64,000 nucleotides of DNA from Pseudomonas wenzhouensis (GTDB lineage: Bacteria; Pseudomonadota; Gammaproteobacteria; Pseudomonadales; Pseudomonadaceae). The position numbers and the translations under genes were made by a program. The notes beneath the pieces are model-generated. The model did no database searches. It saw only the letters and a program-made list of their open reading frames with translations, and had not been told where the DNA came from. Shown piece by piece: positions 24,251-34,090 of this stretch (its first letter is position 1; each line of letters starts with the position of its first letter). The DNA lies in NCBI RefSeq assembly GCF_021029445.1, contig NZ_CP072610.1, positions 248,001-312,000 on the forward strand, written 5' to 3'.

Positions 24251-26065
24251 ATGAGCGATGACGCGCAACGCTGGAAAGACAAGTACCTGAGCAGCCTTGA
24301 GCAGCAGGAAAAGCTCGAGCGCCGTTGGGAGTTGCGCCTGGATCTGCTGCGCCGTGGCCTGGTGCGCAGCACTCTGGCGGCCGAGGGTGCGGACAAGGCG
24401 GTTGATCAGTGCATGCAGGAAATGCGTGAAATCCTGCGCCGCGATGACATGGACGCCGCGCTCGGCGGGCTGATCCCGCGTCTGGAAAAGGCCGTGCTGG
24501 ATTCCGAGCAGCGCCGTCAGCAGCGTGCCGGTGAAGCGGCTACGGCCCTGGCCGGGCTGATCGAGCAACTGCAACGTCTGCAGCCGCCGCGTGAAGTACG
24601 TAAGGCGCTCAAGTCCCTCGGCAAGCAACTGCAGGATGCCACCAGTCATCAGTATCTGTTGCCGGCCCTGCTCAGTCAGCTGAGCAATCTGCAAGGACAG
24701 GCGCTGACCGTGCTGCAAAGCCCGGTTCAGGAACAGCCCGGGTTGTTGCAGCGGCTGTTCGGTGCGCGCGCCGAGAGCAGCGACGACGAGCAGAGCAGCG
24801 CGCAGGCGGCGGATGAGGTCGCTGAGCTGGCTTCTACCCCGGAGACCTCGGCGCCCGCCAGTCAGTTGCCTGCCAGTGCCGCTGTGCTGACTCGCGAGCC
24901 GGCTCCGCGCCCGTTACCTGACGCCCCTCCTGCGCTCGACAGTTTGCCGCTGCCGCCTGGCCTGGTGCCGCAGCAGGAGCCGGGTGACAGCCCGTTTTCC
25001 CTGCCCAGCAGTGAGCCTGGGTACAGTGCGGTCGCCCCGCACATCGCCGGCAGCTTGCGCAATCTGCTGGATGAGCTCGAGCTGCCGGCGCGCCACCAGC
25101 CGCAAGGCGAAGCCCTGCGCCTGCGCCTGCAAGGCAACCTCAACTGGTATGAACTGGTACCGGTGCTCGATGACCTGGCCGTGCTGGTGTTGGCGGTCAG
25201 TGACAGCGGTCAGCGTGAGTTTGCCGGTTATCTCAAGCAGCTCAACGAGCGCCTGGCCGTCTTCATCGGCACACTCAATGCCGCCAGCGAGGGTTACAGC
25301 GCATCGCTGGAAAGCACGCGCAGCTTCAACCAGCAACTGCGTGATCAGGTCAGTGACCTGCAAAGCAGCGTGCAGGAAGCGTCCGATCTGGAATCTCTCA
25401 AACAGGCGCTGGAGCAGCGTCTGGAAGGCCTGCTGCAGAGTGTCAGCAACCATCAGCGCCAGCGCGACAGCAGTGAAGCGGAGGTGGCCGAGCGTCTGCA
25501 GGGGCTGGTCAGGCGTGTCGCCGAGATGGAGCAGGAGGCGCAGCAGTTTCGCGAGCATATCGAGGAGCAGCGGCAGAAATCCTTGCTTGACCCGCTTACC
25601 GGGCTGCCCAACCGTGCGGCCTGGATCGAGCGGCTGGAGCTGGAAGTTGCCCGGCGCCAGCGCTATGGCGGGCAGTTGCTGCTGGCGGTGCTGGATATCG
25701 ATCACTTCAAGCGCATCAACGATGGCTATGGTCACCTGGCCGGTGATCGGGTGCTGAAGATCATCGCCGGCGAGCTCAGCAAGCGTTTGCGCAAGACCGA
25801 CTTCATGGCCCGCTTCGGTGGTGAGGAGTTCGTCCTGCTGATTCCGGCAACGCCATTGGCGGGTGGCGTACAGCTGCTGGAAATCCTGCGCGCGGCAATC
25901 GAGGCCTGCCCGTTCCATTTCAAGGGCGAGCCGGTGACCATTACCCTTTCTGCCGGTATCGCCGAGTTTCGCGATGGCGAAACGCCCGAAGCGGCCTTCG
26001 AGCGTGCCGATCAGGCGCTGTATCGCGCCAAGGGCGCCGGGCGTAACCGCATCGAACAGGCCTAA
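24251..26065 (+). CDS. Diguanylate cyclase with long N-terminal coiled-coil region (DgcH-like)
   Basis: A 604-aa soluble protein. Residues 1-~435 are helical with coiled-coil stretches (about 1-75, 345-435) and a Pro/Ala/Ser-rich linker (about 185-260). Residues ~440-600 are a GGDEF domain: [31 protein letters not shown], the active site GGEEF in [10 protein letters not shown], and the allosteric I-site RKTD five residues earlier. The enzyme should be active and product-inhibited. It has no membrane helix or recognised sensor. Its position between the EEP gene and the AmpD-type amidase recalls DgcH (PA5487) of P. aeruginosa. Confidence 0.93.
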   Translation: MSDDAQRWKDKYLSSLEQQEKLERRWELRLDLLRRGLVRSTLAAEGADKAVDQCMQEMREILRRDDMDAALGGLIPRLEKAVLDSEQRRQQRAGEAATALAGLIEQLQRLQPPREVRKALKSLGKQLQDATSHQYLLPALLSQLSNLQGQALTVLQSPVQEQPGLLQRLFGARAESSDDEQSSAQAADEVAELASTPETSAPASQLPASAAVLTREPAPRPLPDAPPALDSLPLPPGLVPQQEPGDSPFSLPSSEPGYSAVAPHIAGSLRNLLDELELPARHQPQGEALRLRLQGNLNWYELVPVLDDLAVLVLAVSDSGQREFAGYLKQLNERLAVFIGTLNAASEGYSASLESTRSFNQQLRDQVSDLQSSVQEASDLESLKQALEQRLEGLLQSVSNHQRQRDSSEAEVAERLQGLVRRVAEMEQEAQQFREHIEEQRQKSLLDPLTGLPNRAAWIERLELEVARRQRYGGQLLLAVLDIDHFKRINDGYGHLAGDRVLKIIAGELSKRLRKTDFMARFGGEEFVLLIPATPLAGGVQLLEILRAAIEACPFHFKGEPVTITLSAGIAEFRDGETPEAAFERADQALYRAKGAGRNRIEQA

Positions 26066-26103
26066 GCCCCCGGCTGCGGTTCGCCATCAACTGCCCGGCG
26101 TGC

Positions 26104-27615
26104 TCAGGTCGTTACCTCGGCTCGCGTCCTGCTGGTGCGCGCCGGTGCCGTGTGCTCATCATCGTCGCGCAGCGGCACCTCATTACCCTGTGCGTCATAC
26201 AGCTTGCCGCCGATGAAGTGGTCGCCGTCGTGCAGGGCGGCGATATCGCGGTAACGCAGGCTGCGTTCAGTGCCGGCGACGAATACCGACTGTTGGTCGG
26301 AATTGCCCGCGGTGAGGTGGTTGAACAGCAGGTTGAGCAGAATCGCCATGATCGCCGCCGAGCTGATGCCGGAGTGGAAGATGGTCTCGAACCAGGCCGG
26401 GAAGTGGTGATAGAAGCTGGGCATGGCAATCGGAATCATGCCGAAACCTATCGAGGTGGCGACGATCACCAGGTTCATGTTGTTGCGGTAGTCCACCTTG
26501 GCCAGGGTGCGGATACCGCTGGCAGCGACCGTGCCGAACAGCACGATGCCGGCACCACCGAGTACCGAGGTCGGCACGGCAGCGATTACCCGGCCCATGA
26601 TGGGCAGCAGGCCAAGGGTGACCAGAATCAGCCCGCCGGTGGCGACCACGTAGCGGCTCTTCACGCCAGTCACGGCAACCAGGCCGACGTTCTGGGCGAA
26701 GGCGCTCTGGGTGAAGGAGCCGAATAGCGGCGCAACGACACTGGCGATCATGTCCGCGCGCAAACCGTTGCCGAGGCGTTTGGAGTCGACCTTGGTGTCG
26801 ATGATGTCGCCGACGGCGAGGATGTCGGCCGAGGTTTCCACCAGGATCACCATCACCACGATCAGCATCGAGATGATCGCTGCCACCTCGAACACCGGCA
26901 TGCCGAAATGTAGCGGTGCCGGGAAGGCCAGCACCGGCCCTTCGCTGACCTTGGAAAAGTCGGCCATGCCGAATGCCACCGCCACCAGGGTGCCGATCAC
27001 CATGGCCAGCAGGATCGACAGGCGCGAGATGGTGGCGCTGCCGACCTTGCTCAGCAGCAGCACGGTGGTCAGGGTGAAGGCGGCCAGGCCGATGTTGGCC
27101 ATGCTGCCAAAGTCGGCTGCACTGCTGTTGCCGCCCATGGCCCAGCGCGCGGCGACAGGCATCAGCGTCAGGCCGATGGTGGTGATGACGATGCCGGTCA
27201 CCAGCGGTGGGAAGAACTTGGTGATCTTGGAAAAGATCGGCGTGATCAGCAGCCCGATCGCCGCTGCGCCTATCACCGCGCCGAATACCACCGGCAGCCC
27301 GCCTTCACCGCCATTGGCGCCGACTATCGCCACGATGGTGGCGACGCTGGCGAACGACACGCCCTGCACCAGCGGTAACTGACAGCCGAAGAACGGCAAG
27401 CCGATGGTCTGCAGCAAAGTGGCAGCGCCACCGACGAAAAGCGAGGCGGCGATCAGCAGGCCGATATCGGCCGGCGACAGGCCAGCCGCCTGGCCGACGA
27501 TCAGTGGCACGGCGACGATACCGCCATACATGGTCAGTACGTGTTGCAGGCCATAGAGCAGATTGGAGCCGATACCGAGGTTCTCGTCCTCGGGGCGCTG
27601 AGCGTTGGAGGTCAT
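26104..27615 (-). CDS. NCS2-family purine (xanthine/urate) permease
   Basis: A 503-aa membrane protein with about twelve to fourteen hydrophobic segments. The NCS2 signature region SAFAQNVGLVAVTGVKSRYV is present; the QNVGLV form resembles urate/xanthine carriers (UacT/PucJ type) more than the QNNGVI of strict xanthine transporters. Other family marks are QHVLTMYGGIVAVPLIVG near the N-terminus and the LVETSADILAVGD loop. It is a proton-coupled nucleobase importer. Substrate choice is inference. A perfect TTGTATACAA palindrome lies 68 bp upstream. Confidence 0.9.
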   Translation of the reverse strand: MTSNAQRPEDENLGIGSNLLYGLQHVLTMYGGIVAVPLIVGQAAGLSPADIGLLIAASLFVGGAATLLQTIGLPFFGCQLPLVQGVSFASVATIVAIVGANGGEGGLPVVFGAVIGAAAIGLLITPIFSKITKFFPPLVTGIVITTIGLTLMPVAARWAMGGNSSAADFGSMANIGLAAFTLTTVLLLSKVGSATISRLSILLAMVIGTLVAVAFGMADFSKVSEGPVLAFPAPLHFGMPVFEVAAIISMLIVVMVILVETSADILAVGDIIDTKVDSKRLGNGLRADMIASVVAPLFGSFTQSAFAQNVGLVAVTGVKSRYVVATGGLILVTLGLLPIMGRVIAAVPTSVLGGAGIVLFGTVAASGIRTLAKVDYRNNMNLVIVATSIGFGMIPIAMPSFYHHFPAWFETIFHSGISSAAIMAILLNLLFNHLTAGNSDQQSVFVAGTERSLRYRDIAALHDGDHFIGGKLYDAQGNEVPLRDDDEHTAPARTSRTRAEVTT

Positions 27616-27682
27616 GGGAAACTACTCGCTGTTGTTCTTGTGCGGTCAATGTAGACATTTTGTGGCTGTCTTGGCTACTACT

Positions 27683-27692
27683 TTGTATACAA
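27683..27692. promoter_or_regulatory. Palindrome TTGTATACAA upstream of the purine permease
   Basis: A perfect 10-bp palindrome in the 226-bp gap between the permease (minus) and marC (plus). It resembles GntR-type operators and is closer to the permease start. The regulator is unknown. Confidence 0.4.
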
Positions 27693-27841
27693 TTTTACGA
27701 ATGGTCGTTCCCATGACCGTCGCTGCGTTTTCGGTCATTAAGATTTCACGCCGGCTGAAAATGCCAAGTCCAATACGCGTGCGACTCGCGAGGTGACCCC
27801 CGCAGGCTCTAGACTATGTCCACCTGTCAGCGGAGATACCC

Positions 27842-28432
27842 ATGGACATTTTCAGCATCGCCGTGCTGATCTTTTTGGTCACCGACCCATTTGGCAATAT
27901 CGCCATCTACATCGCCGCGCTGAAGAACGTCGAGCCGCGTCGCCGCCTGTGGATCGCCGCGCGCGAGCTGCTGTTCGCCCTTGCCCTGCTGCTGCTATTC
28001 CTCACCTTTGGTGACAAATTCCTCAGCAGCCTCGGGTTGTCACGCGAGGCAACGGCGATTGCCGGCGCTATCATCCTGTTCGTCATCGCCATGCGCCTGA
28101 TTTTCCCCAGCCCGCAAGGCCTGCTCGGTGATGTACCGGACGGTGAGCCGATGCTGGTGCCGCTGGCTACACCGGCGGTCGCCGGGCCTTCGGCCCTGGC
28201 AGTGCTGATGACCCTGCGCAACACCCACACCGGACCGCTCTGGGAACTTTACCTGGCGCTGATCCTGGCCTGGGCGGCGACGGCATTCATCCTGTTGCAG
28301 GCGTCGTTCCTGCAGCGTTTTCTCGGTAATCGCGGGTTGATGGCGGTGGAACGATTGATGGGCATGCTGCTGATCATGCTCAGCGTCGACATGCTGCTGG
28401 ATAACCTGCAGAGCGTATTCGGTCACGCATGA
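27842..28432 (+). CDS. MarC family integral membrane protein
   Basis: A 196-aa protein with six predicted membrane segments. The first begins IFSIAVLIFLVTDPFGNIAI, and the motif LATPAVAGPSALAVLM in mid-chain is characteristic of MarC/UPF0056. Despite the name, the family has no proven role in multiple antibiotic resistance. Its stop overlaps the start of the downstream amidase (ATGA), so the two are translationally coupled. Confidence 0.93.
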   Translation: MDIFSIAVLIFLVTDPFGNIAIYIAALKNVEPRRRLWIAARELLFALALLLLFLTFGDKFLSSLGLSREATAIAGAIILFVIAMRLIFPSPQGLLGDVPDGEPMLVPLATPAVAGPSALAVLMTLRNTHTGPLWELYLALILAWAATAFILLQASFLQRFLGNRGLMAVERLMGMLLIMLSVDMLLDNLQSVFGHA

Positions 28433-29211
28433 AATCTCTTTGCCTTGCCCTTGCCCTCGTTCTGCTTGCCGGCTGTAGCGGTGGCTTGCGTATCGATGAC
28501 AGCCACACCGCGACGGGCCAGAACAGCCGCGTGCAGTACGTCGTGCTGCACTACACCTCCGCTGATCTGCAGCGCTCGCTCGAGCTGCTGACGCAGACCG
28601 AGGTGAGCAGCCACTACCTGATCGGTGATGCACCGCCGACCGTCTATCGTCTGGTCGATGAGAACCGTCGCGCCTGGCATGTTGGCGTCAGCGAATGGAA
28701 GGGCCGCACCTGGCTCAACAGCACCACGATCGGTATCGAGCTGGTCAACCAGGGCTACTACCAGACGCCGGCCGGGCGTTACTGGCAGCCGTTCTCGCCG
28801 CAGCAGATCGATACCCTGATCGTGCTGCTCAAGGATATCGTCCAGCGCCACCAGCTGCCGCTGGGTTCGATCATCGCGCACAGCGATGTGGCGCCGCAGC
28901 GTAAGGTCGATCCGGGCCCGCTGTTCCCCTGGAAGCGTCTGGCTGACGAAGGGCTGGTGCCCTGGCCGGATGAGGACGCCGTGGCGCGCCAGCAGGCGTT
29001 GTTCAGCGCCAGCCTGCCCAGCGTGCAGTGGTTCCAGGAACAACTGGCGCAGCAGGGCTACACGGTGCCGCAGCATGGTGAGCTGGACGAAGCGACACGC
29101 AACGTCATCGCCGCCTTTCAGATGAAGTATCGCCCAGCCAACCATGACGGCCAGCCGGATGCGGAAACCGCCGCGCGCCTGCTGGTGCTCAATCTGCAGG
29201 CTGCCGGTTGA
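28429..29211 (+). CDS. ampDh2: Lipoprotein N-acetylmuramoyl-L-alanine amidase (AmpDh2/AmiD type)
   Basis: A 260-aa protein. MKSLCLALALVLLAGC ends in a lipobox, giving an outer-membrane lipoprotein. Residues ~30-180 are an amidase_2 domain; zinc ligands are expected at His in VVLHYTS, His in IIAHSDVAP and Asp in KVDPGPLFPW. Residues ~195-255 are a peptidoglycan-binding domain (VQWFQEQLAQQGYTVPQHGE). It cleaves the amide bond between MurNAc and the stem peptide in the periplasm. The outer-membrane lipoprotein form and PGB tail match AmpDh2, which in P. aeruginosa sits between dgcH and kinB as here. ATGA coupling to marC. Confidence 0.92.
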   Translation: MKSLCLALALVLLAGCSGGLRIDDSHTATGQNSRVQYVVLHYTSADLQRSLELLTQTEVSSHYLIGDAPPTVYRLVDENRRAWHVGVSEWKGRTWLNSTTIGIELVNQGYYQTPAGRYWQPFSPQQIDTLIVLLKDIVQRHQLPLGSIIAHSDVAPQRKVDPGPLFPWKRLADEGLVPWPDEDAVARQQALFSASLPSVQWFQEQLAQQGYTVPQHGELDEATRNVIAAFQMKYRPANHDGQPDAETAARLLVLNLQAAG

Positions 29212-29272
29212 GCCGAACGGAGCACTGACAGGGGCGTCATGCCTGCGCAGGCCGGCATCGACGGCGCGCGTT

Positions 29273-29668
29273 TCACTGGTTCAGCAGCGCATTCAGACGC
29301 TGGGCCAGCAGGCCGAAGTCGTAGGGTTTGACGATGCTGTCGGTCGCTGCGCTCGCGTCGCGTGCGCGCACCTCGTCGAGCAGTTCCTGCTCGTAATAGC
29401 CGCTGGCGAACAGCACGGGCAGAGCCGGCCTGAGTTGCCGCGCCGCCGCGACCAGGGCGCGACCATCCATGCCGGGCAGGCCGATATCGGTCATCAGCAG
29501 ATCGAAATGCTGGTCGCTGCGCAGCCGTTCCAGCGCACTGGCGGCGTCGCGTTGGGCCGTCACGCCATAACCGAACTCTGCGAGCACTTCCGTGGTCAAT
29601 TCGCGCACCACATGATCATCCTCCACCAGCAGGATGGTCTTGGCAGGGAGGGCGTCGATTTCGCTCAT
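29273..29668 (-). CDS. Single-domain response regulator (receiver only)
   Basis: A 131-aa CheY-like receiver from the ATG at 29668; upstream in-frame codons belong to the intergenic region. Acidic pocket residues are in ILLVEDDHVV, the phospho-acceptor Asp in LLMTDIGLPGMDG, Thr/Ser equivalent in LFASGY, and the Lys in SIVKPYD. No output domain. It is divergent from the large hybrid kinase at 29787 with 118 bp between starts, and is a natural candidate for a shuttle in that phosphorelay. Confidence 0.92.
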   Translation of the reverse strand: MSEIDALPAKTILLVEDDHVVRELTTEVLAEFGYGVTAQRDAASALERLRSDQHFDLLMTDIGLPGMDGRALVAAARQLRPALPVLFASGYYEQELLDEVRARDASAATDSIVKPYDFGLLAQRLNALLNQ

Positions 29669-29786
29669 GGGGTTCTCTGTTTCTGTGCGCAGAATGCGCG
29701 AATGTTTGGCAAACTTCGGCGTTGGTGCGCGTTGAGTGTGCCATAGGCCATCCCCGGACCGACAAGAAGAAGCGAGATACCAGCCA

Positions 29787-32700
29787 ATGGACAGTGCAAT
29801 GTCGAATGAGTCCGCCATGGACGAACAGGGTTTTCGCCGCATTCTCAATCGTAACGTCGGCTTGCCGCTTGCCCTGGGGCTGGCGGGTGCCCTGTTCTTT
29901 GCGCTGTTGATCGGTTACCTGCTGAACGTGGTGCGCTGGGTCGAGCACACGGACCAGGTGCTGAACCGGGCCAGCGAGGTGTACAAGCTGACCCTGGATC
30001 TGGAAACCGGCATGCGCGGCTACCTGCTCAGTGGCGAGGAGGACTACCTGGCGCCCTATGAGCAGGCGCGTGGCAAGTATCGCCCGCTGATCGAGCAGCT
30101 CATCGGTATGGTCGATGACAACCCGGCCCAGATGCAGCGTCTCGAACGTCTGTTGGCACTGCAGGAAGAGTGGGATCTGTTCGCTCAGGACGTCATCGAA
30201 AAGCGGCGCGCGGGTGGCAATTATCAGATTGAAGTCGGGCGCGGGCGCGGCAAGAACCTCACCGATGGCATGCGCCGCGGGCTGGATGCCTTCATCAACA
30301 GCGAGCGCGAGCTGCGCCAACAGCGCAACAGTGAAGTCAGTACCGGAACGCTCTGGGGCGCAGGCACCTATCTGGTGGTCAGCATCCTGTTCAGCGCCCT
30401 GCTGGCCCTGTTCGGCCGGCGCGAGCTGCTCAACCTCTCGCACACCTATGCGCAGGCCAAGGCCAGGCAGGACGAATACGCCGAACAGCAGCGCAGGCGG
30501 GTCTGGCTGGGGGATGGCCAGACGCAACTGTCGGAGCGTCTGCTTGGCCAGCCGCAGGTTCAGGAGTTGGCCGACCGTTCCCTGGCCTTCCTGGCCGACT
30601 ACCTCGATTGTGTCGTCGGTGCGCTGTACCTGCGTGATGCCCGCAGCGGTGATCTGCAGCGTTTAGCCGGCTACGGATTCAGTGCCGATGCCAGTCTCAG
30701 GGCGCACTTCTATCGTGGTGAAGGGCTGGTTGGCCAGGCTGCGCGCAGTCGTCGTCTGGTCTGTCTGGATAACCTGCCGGCCGATTACATCAAGGTCGCT
30801 TCGAGTCTGGGGGAGGGCCAGCCGATAAGCGTTGCCCTGTTGCCGCTGCAGTCCGAGGATCAGGTCAACGGCGTGATCGAGCTGGCCTTCATGCGCGTAC
30901 TGGAGCCCCGTGAGCGCGAGTTTCTCGAGGCCATCGCCAGCCATATCGGCGTGGCTCTGGAGGCCGCGCGCTATCGCCAGCGCCTGCAGGAAGTGCTGGC
31001 GCAGACCCAGCAGCTCAACGAGGAGCTGCAGACCCAGCAGGAAGAACTGCGCGCCGCCAACGAGGAGCTGGAGCAGCAGGCGCGGGTGCTCAAGGAGTCC
31101 CAGGCGCATCTGGAAATTCAGCAGGCCGAGCTGGAGCAGACCAACGAGAAGCTCGCCGAACAGGCGCAGACCCTGGCTGACCAGCGTGACGAGCTGGACC
31201 AGCGCAACACCACGCTGGGTCGCATCCAGGTGCAGCTGGAGGAGCGTGCCGAAGAGTTGCAGCGCGCCAGCCGCTACAAGTCCGAGTTTCTCGCCAACAT
31301 GAGTCATGAGCTGCGCACGCCGCTCAACAGCTCGCTGATCCTGGCCAAGCTGCTGGCCGAGAACGCCGAGGGCAATCTCAACGCGGAACAGGTCAAGTTC
31401 GCCGAGTCGATCTACTCGGCCGGCAACGATCTGCTCAACCTGATCAATGACATTCTCGACATCGCCAAGGTCGAAGCCGGCAAGTTGGAGGTGCGCCCGG
31501 AACGCACGCCGCTGGCGGGCATGCTGGAAGGCCTGCGCGATGTGTTCGTGCCGCTGGCAGGCGAGCGCGGCCTGAACTTCGAGATCGTGCAGCAGGGCGA
31601 GCTGCCGCAGGTACTGTTCACCGATCGCCAGCGTGCCGAGCAGATTCTGCGCAACCTGCTGTCCAACGCCTTCAAGTTCACCGACCGTGGTGGCGTGACG
31701 CTCAGCGTGTCGCGGCAGGATGAGCAGACCCTGGCTTTCGCCGTGCGCGACAGCGGCATCGGCATTGCGGCGGATCAGCAGCAGGCGATCTTCGAGGCCT
31801 TCCGCCAGGCGGATGGCACCACCAATCGTCGCTACAGCGGCACCGGCCTGGGGCTGTCCATCTCGCGTGACCTGGCCAGGCTGCTGGGTGGCTCGATCAC
31901 GGTCAGCAGCGTGCCGGGTGAGGGCAGTACCTTCACCCTGTTGCTGCCTGAGCGCATGGGCCCGGCCAACACCGTCAGCCTGCCGTCCGCTGCGCCCTTG
32001 CCTGCGGTCGAACCCGCGCCAGCACCTGCTGCGCCGCCCATGCCACGTACCCCGGCGCCGTTTGCCGATGATCGCGAACAGCTCGACGAGCGTGGCGGTC
32101 GCCGCATTCTGGTGGTCGAAGACGAAGTGCGCTTTGCCCGCATCCTCTTCGATCTGGCGCACGAGCTGGGCTACGCCTGCCTGGTCGCCACCTGTGCCGA
32201 CGAAGGCCTGGAGCTGGCGCGGCAGTACCGCCCGGACGCCATCCTGCTCGACATGCGCCTGCCTGACGGCTCCGGCCTCGGCGTGTTGCAGCGTCTGAAG
32301 GACGACGCCCAGACCCGGCATATTCCGGTGCACGTCGTTTCGGTGGAGGATCAGAGCGAGGCCGCCCTGCACCTGGGCGCCGTCGGCTACGCGCTCAAGC
32401 CTACCAGCCGCGACCAGCTCAAGGACGTGTTCGGCAAGCTCGAGGCCAAGCTCAACCAGCAGGTCAAACGCGTGCTGCTGGTCGAGGATGACCCGCTGCA
32501 GCGCGACAGCGTGGCCCGCCTGATCGGCGACGAAGACATCGAGATCACCGCCGTGGCCCTGGCCGGCGAAGCGCTGGAGAAGCTGCGCACGACCGTCTTC
32601 GACTGCATGATCATCGACCTCAAACTGCCCGACATGCAGGGCAACGAGCTGCTGCGGCGCATGGCCGAGGAGGACATCTGCTCCTTCCCGCCGGTGATCG

Positions 32701-33281
32701 TCTACACCGGGCGCAACCTGACCCGCGATGAAGAGGCCGAGCTGCTCAAGTATTCGCGCTCGATCATCATCAAGGGCGCGCGCTCGCCGGAGCGCCTGCT
32801 CGACGAGGTCACCCTGTTCCTGCACAAGGTCGAGGCCGAGCTGTCCAGCGAGCATCAGAAGATGCTCAAGACCGCGCGCAGCCGCGACAAGCTGTTCGAG
32901 GGTCGGCGCCTGCTGCTGGTCGATGACGATGTGCGCAACATCTTCGCCCTGTCCAGCGCGCTGGAGCAGAAGGGCGCCTCGGTGGAAGTGGCGCGCAACG
33001 GCCATGAGGCGCTGGCCAAGCTGCGCGAGCACGACGACATCGACCTGTTACTGATGGACGTGATGATGCCGGAGATGGACGGCTACGAGGCCACCCGGCT
33101 GATCCGCCAGCAGCCACGCTGGAAGAACCTGCCGATCATCGCCGTGACCGCCAAGGCGATGAAGGATGACCAGGAGCGCTGCCGCGAGGCCGGCGCCAAT
33201 GACTACCTGGCCAAGCCCATCGACCTGGATCGTTTGTTCTCCCTGATCCGCGTGTGGATGCCCAAACTGGAGCGTCTCTGA
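29787..33281 (+). CDS. Hybrid sensor kinase: CHASE3-GAF-HisKA-HATPase-REC-REC-REC
   Basis: About 1164 aa, choosing the ATG at 29787 with AGCGAG ~10 bases upstream. TM1 is about residues 23-45, a CHASE3-type periplasmic four-helix domain follows (LDLETGMRGYLLSGEEDYLA is diagnostic), and TM2 is near residue 200. A GAF domain spans ~255-405 and a long Gln/Glu coiled coil ~405-505. HisKA has the phospho-His in FLANMSHELRTPLN, and HATPase_c has NLLSNAFKFTDRG and GTGLGLSISRDLA. Three receivers follow with acceptors in ILLDMRLPDGSG, MIIDLKLPDMQG and LLMDVMMPEMDG. It is the first gene of a four-gene operon. The layout recalls CfcA of P. putida, from memory. Confidence 0.93.
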   Translation: MDSAMSNESAMDEQGFRRILNRNVGLPLALGLAGALFFALLIGYLLNVVRWVEHTDQVLNRASEVYKLTLDLETGMRGYLLSGEEDYLAPYEQARGKYRPLIEQLIGMVDDNPAQMQRLERLLALQEEWDLFAQDVIEKRRAGGNYQIEVGRGRGKNLTDGMRRGLDAFINSERELRQQRNSEVSTGTLWGAGTYLVVSILFSALLALFGRRELLNLSHTYAQAKARQDEYAEQQRRRVWLGDGQTQLSERLLGQPQVQELADRSLAFLADYLDCVVGALYLRDARSGDLQRLAGYGFSADASLRAHFYRGEGLVGQAARSRRLVCLDNLPADYIKVASSLGEGQPISVALLPLQSEDQVNGVIELAFMRVLEPREREFLEAIASHIGVALEAARYRQRLQEVLAQTQQLNEELQTQQEELRAANEELEQQARVLKESQAHLEIQQAELEQTNEKLAEQAQTLADQRDELDQRNTTLGRIQVQLEERAEELQRASRYKSEFLANMSHELRTPLNSSLILAKLLAENAEGNLNAEQVKFAESIYSAGNDLLNLINDILDIAKVEAGKLEVRPERTPLAGMLEGLRDVFVPLAGERGLNFEIVQQGELPQVLFTDRQRAEQILRNLLSNAFKFTDRGGVTLSVSRQDEQTLAFAVRDSGIGIAADQQQAIFEAFRQADGTTNRRYSGTGLGLSISRDLARLLGGSITVSSVPGEGSTFTLLLPERMGPANTVSLPSAAPLPAVEPAPAPAAPPMPRTPAPFADDREQLDERGGRRILVVEDEVRFARILFDLAHELGYACLVATCADEGLELARQYRPDAILLDMRLPDGSGLGVLQRLKDDAQTRHIPVHVVSVEDQSEAALHLGAVGYALKPTSRDQLKDVFGKLEAKLNQQVKRVLLVEDDPLQRDSVARLIGDEDIEITAVALAGEALEKLRTTVFDCMIIDLKLPDMQGNELLRRMAEEDICSFPPVIVYTGRNLTRDEEAELLKYSRSIIIKGARSPERLLDEVTLFLHKVEAELSSEHQKMLKTARSRDKLFEGRRLLLVDDDVRNIFALSSALEQKGASVEVARNGHEALAKLREHDDIDLLLMDVMMPEMDGYEATRLIRQQPRWKNLPIIAVTAKAMKDDQERCREAGANDYLAKPIDLDRLFSLIRVWMPKLERL

Positions 33282-34090
33282 TGCCGGACGAGATCGAGTT
33301 GCGCCTGCTGATCGAAGCGATCTACCTGCGCTACAGCTATGACTTTCGTGACTACTCGAAAGCCTCGCTCAAGCGCCGTGTGCGTCAGGCGCAGACGCAA
33401 CTCGACTGCCCGACCATCTCGGCGCTGCAGGAACGCATCCTGCACGAGCCGCAGGCCTTCATGCAGTTGTTGCAGTACCTCACCATCCCGGTCAGCGAGA
33501 TGTTCCGCGACCCGGAATACTTCCTTGCCCTGCGTGAGCAGGTGGTGCCGCTGCTGCACACCTACCCGTCGCTGAAGATCTGGGTAGCGGGCTGCAGCAC
33601 TGGCGAGGAGGTGTATTCGCTGGCCATCCTGCTGCATGAGGAAGGCCTGCTCGAACGCAGCATGATCTACGCCACCGACATCAATCCACACTCGCTGGAA
33701 AAGGCCGAGCAAGGCATCTTCGCCCTCGACCACCTGCGCACCTATACCCAGAATTATCAGCGCTCCGGCGGCAAGCGGGCGTTTTCCGACTACTACTCGG
33801 CGGCTTACGACCGGGTGCTGTTCGACAAGTTTCTGCGGGCCAACGTGACCTTCGCCGACCACAGCCTGGCCACCGACAGTGTGTTCGCCGAAACCCATCT
33901 GGTGTCATGCCGCAATGTGCTGATCTACTTCAACCGCGACCTGCAGGACCGTGCCCTCGGCCTGTTTCATGAGTCGCTCTGCCACCGTGGCTTCCTCGGC
34001 CTGGGCAGCAAGGAAAGTCTGGACTTCTCCGCTTACGCACAGCAGTTCGAGGCGCTGTCGCGCCCCGAGCGGATTTTTCGCAAGCGATGA
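33281..34090 (+). CDS. CheR-type protein glutamate methyltransferase
   Basis: A 269-aa protein starting at the ATG that overlaps the kinase stop by one base (TGATG). The N-terminal helical CheR_N part includes YSYDFRDYSKASLKRRV, followed by the SAM-binding domain with KIWVAGCSTGEEVYSLAILL and the late motif VSCRNVLIYFNRDLQDRALG. CheR enzymes methylate glutamates of chemoreceptors, yet no receptor, CheA or CheW gene is here. A likely substrate is the helical coiled-coil part of the upstream kinase or an unlinked receptor. The conserved catalytic core is intact. Confidence 0.93.
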   Translation: MPDEIELRLLIEAIYLRYSYDFRDYSKASLKRRVRQAQTQLDCPTISALQERILHEPQAFMQLLQYLTIPVSEMFRDPEYFLALREQVVPLLHTYPSLKIWVAGCSTGEEVYSLAILLHEEGLLERSMIYATDINPHSLEKAEQGIFALDHLRTYTQNYQRSGGKRAFSDYYSAAYDRVLFDKFLRANVTFADHSLATDSVFAETHLVSCRNVLIYFNRDLQDRALGLFHESLCHRGFLGLGSKESLDFSAYAQQFEALSRPERIFRKR

